Assembly (NCBI RefSeq): GCF_002210105.1
Contig: NZ_AQQU01000004.1
Span: 1 to 64,000, forward strand
Direction of reading: 5' to 3'
DNA: 64,000 nt
From: Oceanicola sp. 22II-s10i
Lineage (GTDB): Bacteria > Pseudomonadota > Alphaproteobacteria > Rhodobacterales > Rhodobacteraceae
In this document: piece after piece, positions 54,117 through 63,448 of the stretch
Position numbering within the stretch: the stretch's first letter is position 1
How the letters are laid out: every line of letters starts with the position of its first letter
Program-made: the position numbers and the translations under genes
Notes under the pieces: generated by a model
The model's input: the letters and a program-made list of their open reading frames with translations, nothing else
Told to the model about the DNA's origin: nothing
Database searches by the model: none

Positions 54117-54144
54117 GTCGGTGTCACGTCGGTTTCGCGTCGGT
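54117..54144 (-). promoter_or_regulatory. Three phased direct repeats upstream of secG
   Basis: GTCGGT occurs at 54117, 54128 and 54139, exactly 11 bp apart (ACCGAC in the secG sense). The repeats lie 12-39 bases before the start codon, the nearest touching the weak AGG ribosome site. Confidence 0.5.
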
Positions 54145-54244
54145 ATTACAGCGGTGCAAATGACCGATGCCCCGGCGCGGCGGTATCGGCGCTATCTATG
54201 GCAGAGTGTCCCCGCCTGCAACCCCGGATCCGGGGCGCGGGGCG

Positions 54245-54445
54245 TCAGTCGGCGAGGGGCGGCAGGCCGGCCTCGGTCAGCGCATCTTCCAGCGCCTTCA
54301 GCGCGCGGGGGCCCATGCCGTGCATGGCTGCGAGCGAGGCCCGGCTCCGGCCGGACAGATCGGACAGCCCGGTGATCCCCGCCGCAGAGAGCGCCCGCTG
54401 CGCCGGGCGGGCGACGCCGGGCGGCCAGGGTGTGGGATCATTCAT
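54245..54445 (-). CDS. Small helix-hairpin-helix protein
   Basis: 66 residues containing one helix-hairpin-helix unit (AQRALSAAGITGLSDLSGRSRASLAAMHGMGPRALKALEDALTEAGL), like the C-terminal domain of RNA polymerase alpha or TfoX. It probably binds DNA or a protein. The start MNDPTPWPP overlaps the preceding gene by 8 bases. Confidence 0.75.
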   Translation of the reverse strand: MNDPTPWPPGVARPAQRALSAAGITGLSDLSGRSRASLAAMHGMGPRALKALEDALTEAGLPPLAD

Positions 54446-54836
54446 CGTCAATGTCGTCCACATCCGCCTGCCCGGACAGGCGCCGGCGCACCAGCGACCA
54501 CGACAGTCCGATCCCCAGCACCAGCGAGAGCGCCAACAGCGCGAGCCACGTGTTCAGCGTGGGGTTTTCCAGCGACAGCAGGCCGTTGTCCACGAGCACC
54601 CAGCCCAGCGACCCGGCCAATGCGAGGATAAGGGCCATCCCGAAGATCCCGATGGACCGCAGCGTGGCGCGCAGGAAGATGATGTAGCCGGTCAGCAGCA
54701 GCAGGCCGAGGAACAGGATCAGGGGCATCTGTTCCGGCCATGTTTCGCGCGTCCAGCCGATGTAATTGTACCTGCCGGGGTTGAACGTCGCGGCCAGCAA
54801 GAGAAAGGCGGCGAGCCAGCGAAGAAAGAAACCCAT
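54438..54836 (-). CDS. Four-segment membrane protein (DUF6524-like)
   Basis: 132 residues with about four hydrophobic segments (residues 2-17, 36-53, 62-80, 91-110), a conserved-looking ATFNPGRYNYIGW loop and an acidic tail. The start MGFFLRW was chosen. The match to the DUF6524 family is from memory and not certain. Translationally linked to the helix-hairpin-helix gene downstream. Confidence 0.7.
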   Translation of the reverse strand: MGFFLRWLAAFLLLAATFNPGRYNYIGWTRETWPEQMPLILFLGLLLLTGYIIFLRATLRSIGIFGMALILALAGSLGWVLVDNGLLSLENPTLNTWLALLALSLVLGIGLSWSLVRRRLSGQADVDDIDDE

Positions 54837-55010
54837 GTGACCACTCGAAATTATCCTGCCCGCCGACTGTGACCCGACCGGCGCCGCGGTGTCCAGCCTC
54901 AAGGCGGTGGCAGGGGCGGATCAATCCGGTGGGGAGGGCGAGATTCCGGTTTCGCCCGCAGGGGGGCTTATGTATGAGGGGGCGGGTTTTCCTGAAGGTA
55001 GGAGCTTACC

Positions 55011-56303
<1,293 letters not shown>

Positions 56304-56311
56304 ACGAGGTT

Positions 56312-56385
56312 GCGCGGGCGGGGCCCGCGCCGCAGGCGGGGGGCCAGCCCCCCGCACCCCCCGGCATATTTCTGGCAAGATGAAG
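56312..56385 (+). repeat. Intergenic hairpin repeat, copy C
   Basis: Two hairpins occur here: GCGCGGGC-GGG-GCCCGCGC, then GCGGGGGGC-CA-GCCCCCCGC, followed by CCCCCCGG, GGCATATTTCTGGC and AAGATGAAG. The repeat fills almost the whole purA-DUF2842 gap, and the ribosome site of the next gene (GAAGAGG) begins inside its last bases. Confidence 0.8.
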
Positions 56386-56393
56386 AGGACACC

Positions 56394-56612
56394 ATGGCGC
56401 TATCTCACAAGGCGAGGCGGAGGTGGGCGCTGGTGATCCTGCTGGTCGGCCTGCCGCTTTACATCGTGGTGGCCGTGTCGGTGGTGAACTGGCTGGACCG
56501 GCCTTCGATCCTGGTGGAGCTGCTGGTCTATGTCCTGCTGGGGATCGTCTGGGCGCTGCCGTTCAAGGCGGTGTTCAAGGGCGTCGGACGCGAGGCGCCC
56601 GAGGACGAATAA
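56394..56612 (+). CDS. DUF2842 membrane protein
   Basis: 72 residues with two membrane segments (about 10-32 and 42-58), WALPFKAVFKGV near the end and an acidic C terminus. The family is small and of unknown function and commonly follows purA in Rhodobacterales. Its ribosome site overlaps repeat copy C. Confidence 0.82.
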   Translation: MALSHKARRRWALVILLVGLPLYIVVAVSVVNWLDRPSILVELLVYVLLGIVWALPFKAVFKGVGREAPEDE

Positions 56613-56619
56613 TGGCAGG

Positions 56620-56659
56620 CATGCGCGATACGCATGGCTGAATTGCCGGCTGACCGGCA
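56620..56659 (+). terminator. Tandem hairpins after DUF2842
   Basis: CATGCG-CGATA-CGCATG (56620-56636) is a perfect 6-bp stem; TGCCGG-CTGA-CCGGCA (56644-56659) is a second, followed only by GGTAAAAGG. No T-run, so the terminator call is tentative. Confidence 0.4.
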
Positions 56660-56666
56660 GGTAAAA

Positions 56667-56696
56667 GGATGACGTCGTCATCCATTGCGCTATACT
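56667..56696 (+). promoter_or_regulatory. Promoter of the MFS gene overlapped by a palindrome
   Basis: -10 TATACT (56691-56696) and -35 ATGACG (56669-56674) are 16 bases apart. The -35 lies inside a perfect palindrome GGATGACG-T-CGTCATCC (56667-56683), so a bound repressor would block RNA polymerase. Confidence 0.6.
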
Positions 56697-56718
56697 GCTG
56701 CGAAAGCCCATTCGATTC

Positions 56719-57978
56719 ATGGTTCCCATGGCCTTTCGCGCCGCCCAAACTCCCCCGCATATCACGACGCTTGTCTTCCTGACCGCCACGTCGGTCCTGA
56801 CGATGAATATGTTCCTCCCCTCGCTCGGTCACATGGCCGAGTATTTCGAGGTGGATTACAGCGTCATGTCGCTGGCGATCGGCGGTTACCTTGCGATGAC
56901 GGCACTGACGCAGATCGTGGTGGGGCCGATTTCGGACCGTTACGGGCGGCGCCCCGTCGTGCTGGTCGGGATGTTCGTCTTTTTCGTCGCCTCGATGATC
57001 TGCGCGACGACGACCTCGTTCACATGGTTCATCGTAGGGCGGATGATGCAGTCGGCCACGGCGACCGGCATGGCGCTGAGCCGCGCCGCGATCCGGGACC
57101 AGTTCGACGAGCGCGAAAGCGCGTCCAAGCTCGCGCTGATCTCGACCCTGATGGCGGTCGCCCCGATGATGGGGCCGATGATCGGCGGCTTCCTCGACAG
57201 CGTCTTCGGCTGGCGGGCCAACTTCTTTGCCTATGCGGCGGGCGGGGCGTTCCTGTTCCTGCTGTGCTATTTCGACGCGGGCGAGACGCATCACAAGCGC
57301 TCGGCCAGTTTCGGGGCACAGTTCCGGGAGTATCCGGAGCTGCTGAAGTCGCGCCGGTTCTGGGGCTATGCCTTCTGCGCGGCCTTCTCGGTCTCGACCT
57401 TCCATATCTTCGTGACCGCCGCCCCGCTGATCGCGCCCGCCGCCTTCGGCATGGGGACGGCTGAACTGGGGATGTGGATGGGATCGATCACGCTGGGCTT
57501 CATGATCGGTTCGGGCATCTCGAGCCGGGTGTCGCGGCGCTACCCGCTGACGACGATGATGATCACCGGGCGGACATTCGCGATCGTGGGGATCGGCATT
57601 CCGACGCTGTTCATCGCGGCGGGCTATGTCTCGGTTCCGCTGTTCTTCGGCGCGATGATCCTGTCCGGCCTCGGCAACGGGCTGACCTCGCCCAATGCGA
57701 ATGCCGGGTCGGTCTCGGTCCGGCCGCATCTGGCCGGCAGCGCCTCGGGTCTGTCGTCGGCGCTGATCGTGGGAATGGGGGCCGTGACCACGACGATCAC
57801 CGGCGCTCTGGTGACCGAGGCGAACGGTCTCGTGATGACGCCGGTCCTGATGGTGATCGCCTGCGTGCTGGGCCTGATCGCGGCGCTCTACGTGCGCCAC
57901 GTCAACATCCGCGAGGCGCTGGCCGCGCGCGCCGCTGCTGCGGCCGCCGGCGACGGGGTGCCCGCCGCGGCCGAGTGA
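56719..57978 (+). CDS. MFS drug-efflux transporter (Bcr/CflA type)
   Basis: 419 residues, 12 membrane segments. Motif A is GPISDRYGRRPVVLVG (about 74-90), and the motif C-like ALISTLMAVAPMMGPMIGGFLD falls in segment 5, marking a drug:H+ antiporter of the Bcr/CflA branch. An ATG 3 codons downstream (MAFRAAQ) is an equal start candidate. Transcribed alone, under a palindrome-controlled promoter. Confidence 0.88.
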   Translation: MVPMAFRAAQTPPHITTLVFLTATSVLTMNMFLPSLGHMAEYFEVDYSVMSLAIGGYLAMTALTQIVVGPISDRYGRRPVVLVGMFVFFVASMICATTTSFTWFIVGRMMQSATATGMALSRAAIRDQFDERESASKLALISTLMAVAPMMGPMIGGFLDSVFGWRANFFAYAAGGAFLFLLCYFDAGETHHKRSASFGAQFREYPELLKSRRFWGYAFCAAFSVSTFHIFVTAAPLIAPAAFGMGTAELGMWMGSITLGFMIGSGISSRVSRRYPLTTMMITGRTFAIVGIGIPTLFIAAGYVSVPLFFGAMILSGLGNGLTSPNANAGSVSVRPHLAGSASGLSSALIVGMGAVTTTITGALVTEANGLVMTPVLMVIACVLGLIAALYVRHVNIREALAARAAAAAAGDGVPAAAE

Positions 57979-58134
57979 TCCGAGCGGCAGACCTGCGGCC
58001 TGTCGCCGCGACGGCGGCGTGACCGTCCGGCACAGTGGTCGAAAACCCGCCGCCCGATGTCGCGAAGCTGTCAGCCGCGGGCGTCCTGCATGGACATTCT
58101 GGCCGCGACTTGCTTCACTCCAGTGAGGTGATGT

Positions 58135-58153
58135 TGATTCCTGTATGGAATCA
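58135..58153. promoter_or_regulatory. Operator-like inverted repeat upstream of soxB
   Basis: TGATTCC-TGTAT-GGAATCA is a perfect 7-bp inverted repeat with a 5-base spacer, 28 bases before the soxB start. A second palindrome, TCACT-CC-AGTGA, lies at 58115-58126. Both fit the promoter region of the sox operon. Confidence 0.55.
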
Positions 58154-58181
58154 TAATTTCCCCAAGGGAATGAGGATCGAG

Positions 58182-59435
58182 ATGCGTTTTTCCGGCCTGC
58201 GGGTGCTGCACGAAGGTCTGACCGGGAACCGGGGCTGGACCGCCCACTGGCGGGATCCCGAGCCAAAGTCCGAATATGACATCGTGGTCATCGGCGGCGG
58301 CGGTCACGGGCTGTCGACGGCCTATTACCTTGCCAAGGAACACGGGCTGACCAATGTCGCGGTGCTGGAAAAGGGCTATCTGGGCGGCGGGAACGTGGGG
58401 CGGAACACGACCATCGTGCGGGCGAACTACTTCCTGCCCGGCAACTCGGAGTTCTATTCCCATTCGCTGAAGCTCTGGGAGGGGCTGGAAGAAGACCTCA
58501 ACTACAACGTGATGCATTCGCAGCGGGGTCTCATCAACCTGTTCCACTCGGACGGCCAGCGCGACGCCTTTGCCCGGCGCGGCAACGCGATGATCAACCA
58601 GGGCGACGACGCGGTGCTGCTGGACCGGAACGGGGTGCGCGAGCATCTGCCCTATCTCGATTTCGACAACATCCGCTTCCCGGTCTTCGGCGGTCTGCTG
58701 CATCCGCGCGGCGGCACGGCGCGGCACGATGCTGTCGCCTGGGGCTATGCGCGGGGCGCGTCGGATCGCGGTGTGGACCTGATTCAGAACTGCGAGGTCA
58801 CGGGGATCGACATCGAGAACGGCAAGGTCCGGGGCGTGCAGACGACGCGCGGGGCGATCCGGGCCAAGAAGGTGGCGATCGTGGTCGCGGGCCGGTCCGG
58901 GCAGGTGGCGGCGATGGCGGGCATGCGGCTGCCGATCGAGAGCCACATCCTGCAGGCCTTCGTCACCGAGGGGCTGAAGCCGGTGATCGACCATGTCGTC
59001 AGCTTCGGCATGGGGCACTTCTATATCAGCCAGTCCGACAAGGGCGGGCTGGTCTTCGGCGGCGATCTGGATTTCTACCCGAGCTATGCGCAGCGCGGCA
59101 ACCTGCCGATGGCCGAGCACGTGATGGAGGCGGCAATGACGCTCATGCCGATGATCGGCAAGGCCAAGGTGCTGCGGTCCTGGGGCGGGATCATGGACAT
59201 GACGCCCGACGGCTCGCCCATCATCGACAGGACGGACACCGAGGGGCTCTTCATCGACTGCGGCTGGTGCTACGGCGGGTTCAAGGCGGTGCCGGGATCG
59301 GGGTTCAGCTTCGCGCATCTGATCGCGACCGGCAACCACCACGCGCCGGCGGCGAAATACCGGCTGGACCGGTTCCGCACCGGCGTCGGGCTGATGGACG
59401 AGGAAGGCACCGGGGCGCAGCACAACCTGCACTGA
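58182..59435 (+). CDS. soxB: Sarcosine oxidase subunit beta
   Basis: 417 residues, the usual length. FAD-binding YDIVVIGGGGHGLSTAYYLAKEHG (about 32-55) and the segment GLLHPRGGTARHDAVAWGYA (about 171-190), in the region where FMN is covalently bound to a His in the Corynebacterium enzyme; I cannot tell which of the two His residues is used. The heterotetramer oxidises sarcosine to glycine and passes the methyl group to tetrahydrofolate. The ATG 12 bases after another in-frame ATG was chosen because GAGGA precedes it. Confidence 0.95.
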   Translation: MRFSGLRVLHEGLTGNRGWTAHWRDPEPKSEYDIVVIGGGGHGLSTAYYLAKEHGLTNVAVLEKGYLGGGNVGRNTTIVRANYFLPGNSEFYSHSLKLWEGLEEDLNYNVMHSQRGLINLFHSDGQRDAFARRGNAMINQGDDAVLLDRNGVREHLPYLDFDNIRFPVFGGLLHPRGGTARHDAVAWGYARGASDRGVDLIQNCEVTGIDIENGKVRGVQTTRGAIRAKKVAIVVAGRSGQVAAMAGMRLPIESHILQAFVTEGLKPVIDHVVSFGMGHFYISQSDKGGLVFGGDLDFYPSYAQRGNLPMAEHVMEAAMTLMPMIGKAKVLRSWGGIMDMTPDGSPIIDRTDTEGLFIDCGWCYGGFKAVPGSGFSFAHLIATGNHHAPAAKYRLDRFRTGVGLMDEEGTGAQHNLH

Positions 59436-59440
59436 GTGTC

Positions 59441-59486
59441 GGGTGGAGAGCGGCCCTGCGGGGCGCATATTTTTGGCAAGATGAAG
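59441..59486 (+). repeat. Intergenic hairpin repeat, copy D
   Basis: GGGTGGAGAGC, a short GCCC-TGCG-GGGC hairpin, then CGCATATTTTTGGC and AAGATGAAG. It begins 5 bases after the soxB stop. It is degenerate in the hairpin but intact in the 3' block. Confidence 0.75.
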
Positions 59487-59520
59487 CAGGGGCCTTTGAG
59501 ATGAGACCTGACCGAGGCAT

Positions 59521-59566
59521 GGGCGGAGAGCGGCCCTCCGGGGGGAGTTTTGCGGGCCAGATGAAG
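59521..59566 (+). repeat. Intergenic hairpin repeat, copy E
   Basis: GGGCGGAGAGCGGCCCTCCGGGG then GGAGTTTTGCGGGCC and AGATGAAG. It begins exactly 80 bp after copy D and has the same length, so the soxB-soxD gap holds a diverged tandem pair. Its end runs into the G-rich ribosome region of soxD. Confidence 0.7.
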
Positions 59567-59580
59567 CGGGGGATCGCGGC

Positions 59581-59838
59581 GTGAGGATCAACTGTCCGAT
59601 GTGCGGAGAGCGGGACCGGCGGGAGTTCTACTATGGCGGGACAGCGCTGTCGCGACCGGTCGGGACCGACTGGTCGGCGGAGTGGGACGATTACCTGCAC
59701 CTGCGCGAGAACCCGGCGGGGCGGTCGCGGGAGCTGTGGTATCATGAGACCGGCTGCACGGCGTGGCTGGTGGTCGAGCGGGATACGGTGACACACGAGA
59801 TCCATGGTGTGCGGCTGGCCGCCGGGGGGCGGTCATGA
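59581..59838 (+). CDS. soxD: Sarcosine oxidase subunit delta
   Basis: 85 residues with a zinc-binding pattern near the start (CPMCGERDRREFYYGG), the expected His-Cys pair near HETGCTAWL, and a Gly/Arg tail. It is the small structural subunit. Translation starts at GTG. Its TGA overlaps the soxA ATG. Confidence 0.94.
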   Translation: MRINCPMCGERDRREFYYGGTALSRPVGTDWSAEWDDYLHLRENPAGRSRELWYHETGCTAWLVVERDTVTHEIHGVRLAAGGRS

Positions 59839-62768
59839 GGCTGGGGCAGGGCGGTCTGATCGACCGGGACGCGCCGGTTTCGTTCCGGTTCGACGGACAT
59901 GTGTATTCGGGGTTCCGGGGCGACACGCTCGCCTCGGCGCTGATGGCCAACGGCATCCGCGTGGTCGGGCGGTCGTTCAAGTATCACCGTCCGCGCGGCA
60001 TCTTCAGCGCAGGCAGCGAGGAGCCGAACGCGCTGGTGACGCTCGGGCGCGGCGCGGGGCAGGAGCCGAACGCGCGGGCGACGATGGTCGAGATTCACGA
60101 GGGGCTGGAGGCGCGGGCGCAGAACTGCTGGCCCTCGGCGCAGTGGGACGTGATGGAGGTGAACGACCTCTTCGCGCCGTTCCTGGGCGCGGGGTTCTAC
60201 TACAAGACCTTCATGTGGCCCAAGAAATTCTGGGAAAAGGTCTATGAGCCCGCGATCCGGCGGGCGGCGGGGATGGGATCGCTGTCCGGGGAACACAACG
60301 GCGATCTCTACGAGAAGGCTTATGCCCATTGCGACCTGCTGGTGATCGGCGCGGGGCCTGCGGGCCTGATGGCGGCGCTGGTGGCGGCGGAGGCCGGGGC
60401 GGACGTGATCCTCGCCGACGAGGATGCGCTGCCGGGCGGGCGGCTGAACGGTGAGCGGATGGAGGTCGGCGGGCAGTCCGCACAGGGCTGGGCGGCGGAG
60501 ACCGTCGCGCGGCTGGAGGCGATGCCGAACGTGCGGGTCATGCGGCGGACGACGGTGACCGGGGTCTACGACCAGGGCTCCTTCGGCGCGGTCGAGCGGG
60601 TCGGCGGGCATCTGGACCGGCGGCCCGAGGGGCTGCCGCTGGAGTGCTTCTGGCGGATCGCGGCCAAGCGCGCCGTGCTGGCGGCAGGCGCGATCGAGCG
60701 GCCGGTGGCCTTCGGGCGGAACGATCGCCCCGGCGTGATGCTGGCGAGCGCGGTCCGGACCTATGTGAACCGTTACGGCGTGGCGCCGGGGCGGCGGGTC
60801 GCGGTGTTCGGCAACAACGACGACGCGCACCGGACGGCGGCGGACCTGCTGGCGGCGGGTGTGCATGTGGCCGCGCTGATCGACGCGCGGCCCGAGGCGC
60901 GCTGCGACCTGTCGGTGCCGTTCTATCCGGGCGCGGTGGTGTCGAGCGTATCCGGGCGCATGGGGGTCGAGGCGGTGCGGGTCGAGACCGGCGCCGGGAC
61001 ACAGCGGATCGGGGCGGATTGCCTGGCGGTGTCGGGCGGCTGGAACCCGAACGTGCACCTGACCTGCCATCTTAACGGACGGCCCGTGTGGGACGACGGG
61101 ATCGCGTCCTTCGTGCCCGCAGCGGGCGCTGTGCCGGGGCTGATCCCGGCGGGCGCGGCCAAGGGGATATTCGCGACCTCCGGGTGCCTTGCCGACGGGG
61201 CGCGGGCGGCGGGCGAGGCGTTGCAGGCGCTCGGGATTGCGACCGGCACGGTCGAGATGCCCGAGGCGGAGGATGCGGCCTACAGCCTGCGTCCCGTCTG
61301 GCATGTGCCGGGCAAGGGGCGGGCATGGCTCGACCTGCAGAACGATGTGACGGTGAAGGACGTGAAGGCCGCCGCGCAGGAGAACTTCCGTTCGGTCGAG
61401 CACATGAAGCGGTTCACCACGCAGGGCATGGCGCCGGACCAGGGCAAGACTTCGAACATCGCCGCGCTGGCGGTGCTGGCGGATGCGACCGGGCGCGGGA
61501 TCCCGCAGACCGGGACGACGACCTACCGTCCGCCCTACAGCCCGGTCGCGATCGCGGCCATGGGGGCAGGGGCGCAGGGCGCGGGGTTCGCGCCGCAGCG
61601 GAAGACGACGAGCCATGCCGCCAGCGTCGCCATGGGGGCGCCGATGATCGAGGCGGGGCTGTGGTATCGACCCTCCTACTTCCCGGCACCGGGCGAGGAG
61701 ACGTGGCGCCAGTCCTGCGACCGCGAGGTCGGCTGGGTGAGGAACGCGGTCGGTGTCTCCGACGTCTCGACGCTGGGCAAGATCGACATCCAGGGGCCGG
61801 ATGCGGGGGCGTTCCTCGATTTCGTCTACACCGGCACCTTCTCGACGCTGAAGCCGGGGCGCGTGCGCTACGGCATGATGCTGCGCGAGGACGGGCATGT
61901 GATGGACGACGGCACGACCGCGTGCCTCGCGCCCGATCACTACCTGATGACGACGACCACCGCCGCGGCGGGGCTGGTGATGCGGCATCTGGAGTTCGTG
62001 GCGCAGGTGCTGAAGCCGGAATACGATGTGCAGATGGTGTCGGTCACCGAGCAATGGGCGCAGTTCGCGGTCGCCGGTCCGAAGTCGCGCGAGTTGCTGG
62101 ACGGGCTGCTGGATGCGCCGCTTGAGCCTGCGGCCTGGCCCTTCATGGCCTGCGGCGATGTCTCGGTCATGGGGGTCGCGGCGCGGCTGTTCCGGATCTC
62201 CTTCTCGGGCGAACATGCCTACGAGATCGCGGTGCCCGCCCGCTATGGCGAGAGCCTGTTCCGCGAGCTGGTCGCGCGGGCCGAGGGTCTCGGCGGCGGG
62301 GCCTACGGGATGGAGGCGCTGAACGTGATGCGGCTCGAGAAGGGCCTGCTGACCCATGCCGAGCTGCACGGGCGGACAACCGGTTTCGACCTTGGCATGA
62401 CCGGGATGATGTCGTCCAAGAAGGACTACATCGGCCGGGCTGCGGCGACCCGCGAGGGGCTGCTGGACAGCGAACGCGAGCGGCTGGTCGGGCTGAAGCC
62501 CGTCGGCGCGGTCAAGCAGCTGACGGCGGGGGCCCACCTGTTCGCCGAGGATGCGGAGCCGGTGCGCGAGAACGACGAGGGCTATGTCACCTCGGTCGGC
62601 TATTCCCCGACGCTGGGGCATTTCATCGCGCTCGGCTTCCTCAAGGGTGGCCCGGACCGCTACGGTGAGCGCGTGCGCTTCGTCGACCATCTGCGCGGGA
62701 TCGACACGATCTGCGAGGTCTGCCCGCCCTGTTTCTTCGACCCGGAAGGAGAGCGTGTCCGTGGCTGA
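59835..62768 (+). CDS. soxA: Sarcosine oxidase subunit alpha
   Basis: 977 residues: an N-terminal ferredoxin-like part (about 15-105; GRSFKYHRPRGIFSAGSEEPNA), an NAD-binding two-domain flavoprotein part (CDLLVIGAGPAGLMAALVAAEAG near 170), and a C-terminal GcvT-type folate-binding half (about 580-970; SDVSTLGKIDIQGPDA). It binds NAD+ and tetrahydrofolate in the known enzyme. The ATG overlaps the soxD stop (ATGA). Confidence 0.95.
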   Translation: MRLGQGGLIDRDAPVSFRFDGHVYSGFRGDTLASALMANGIRVVGRSFKYHRPRGIFSAGSEEPNALVTLGRGAGQEPNARATMVEIHEGLEARAQNCWPSAQWDVMEVNDLFAPFLGAGFYYKTFMWPKKFWEKVYEPAIRRAAGMGSLSGEHNGDLYEKAYAHCDLLVIGAGPAGLMAALVAAEAGADVILADEDALPGGRLNGERMEVGGQSAQGWAAETVARLEAMPNVRVMRRTTVTGVYDQGSFGAVERVGGHLDRRPEGLPLECFWRIAAKRAVLAAGAIERPVAFGRNDRPGVMLASAVRTYVNRYGVAPGRRVAVFGNNDDAHRTAADLLAAGVHVAALIDARPEARCDLSVPFYPGAVVSSVSGRMGVEAVRVETGAGTQRIGADCLAVSGGWNPNVHLTCHLNGRPVWDDGIASFVPAAGAVPGLIPAGAAKGIFATSGCLADGARAAGEALQALGIATGTVEMPEAEDAAYSLRPVWHVPGKGRAWLDLQNDVTVKDVKAAAQENFRSVEHMKRFTTQGMAPDQGKTSNIAALAVLADATGRGIPQTGTTTYRPPYSPVAIAAMGAGAQGAGFAPQRKTTSHAASVAMGAPMIEAGLWYRPSYFPAPGEETWRQSCDREVGWVRNAVGVSDVSTLGKIDIQGPDAGAFLDFVYTGTFSTLKPGRVRYGMMLREDGHVMDDGTTACLAPDHYLMTTTTAAAGLVMRHLEFVAQVLKPEYDVQMVSVTEQWAQFAVAGPKSRELLDGLLDAPLEPAAWPFMACGDVSVMGVAARLFRISFSGEHAYEIAVPARYGESLFRELVARAEGLGGGAYGMEALNVMRLEKGLLTHAELHGRTTGFDLGMTGMMSSKKDYIGRAAATREGLLDSERERLVGLKPVGAVKQLTAGAHLFAEDAEPVRENDEGYVTSVGYSPTLGHFIALGFLKGGPDRYGERVRFVDHLRGIDTICEVCPPCFFDPEGERVRG

Positions 62769-63312
62769 GCTTGTCGCAACCTCCCCCGCCAAGGGCCTGC
62801 TGCCGGTGACCATCGGCGGACTGACCCTGTCCGAACCGGCCCACGCCATGATGACCGGGATCAGCCCCCACACCGGCGAGGTCGCACAGGCCTCGGCGCT
62901 GCTGAAGCAGGCGACCGGCTGCGACCTGCCCGCGCCGAACCGCCTGACACGCAGCGGCGATGCCATGGCGCTCTGGACCGGCCGCAACCGCTGGATGCTG
63001 ATCGGCGCCCCCGCGCCCGAAGGGCTGGCCGAGACGGCGGCGCTGACCGACCAGTCCGACGCATGGGTCGCGGTCACGATCGAGGGTCCCGGCGCGGCGC
63101 TTGTGCTGGCCCGGCTCTGCCCGCTCGACCTGCGGGATACGGCCTTCCCAGAAGGCACCGCGACGCGGAGCGAGATCTTCCACATGCAGGCCATCATCGC
63201 CCGCACCGGCCCCGCAAGTTTCCTCGTCCTCACCTTCCGCTCGATGGCGGGGACGCTGGTCCATGACCTGACCACCGCCGCCCGCGCCGTGGCCGCCCGC
63301 GCCGAGGTCTGA
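62761..63312 (+). CDS. soxG: Sarcosine oxidase subunit gamma
   Basis: 183 residues, divergent GcvT-like fold as in other gamma subunits. The GTG start is 9 bases after AGGAG; a second GTG two codons earlier is too close to the site. It overlaps the soxA end by 8 bases and closes soxBDAG. Poor conservation is normal for this subunit. Confidence 0.9.
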   Translation: MAELVATSPAKGLLPVTIGGLTLSEPAHAMMTGISPHTGEVAQASALLKQATGCDLPAPNRLTRSGDAMALWTGRNRWMLIGAPAPEGLAETAALTDQSDAWVAVTIEGPGAALVLARLCPLDLRDTAFPEGTATRSEIFHMQAIIARTGPASFLVLTFRSMAGTLVHDLTTAARAVAARAEV

Positions 63313-63332
63313 CGCAGACGCAGGGTCCCCTG

Positions 63333-63383
63333 CTTCATCTGGCCGAATAAACTCCGGGGAGTGCGAGGGGCAGGGCCCCTCGC
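63333..63383 (-). repeat. Intergenic hairpin repeat, copy F (reverse orientation)
   Basis: On the minus strand: GCGAGGGGC-CCT-GCCCCTCGC (perfect 9-bp stem), a second CTCCCCGG, then GGAGTTTATTCGGCC and AGATGAAG. It lies between soxG and dnaG, pointing away from dnaG. Confidence 0.75.
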
Positions 63384-63448
63384 TGCCGTTCACCGACACC
63401 CCTCGCGCCATCTGGCACAGGCACACCGAATCCCGGTAATCTCCCGCA

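Noticed and set aside
59742-63338. Open frame of 1198 codons on the minus strand
   Set aside because: Antisense to soxA and soxG, low-complexity Arg/His/Pro composition, no ribosome site and no family resemblance.
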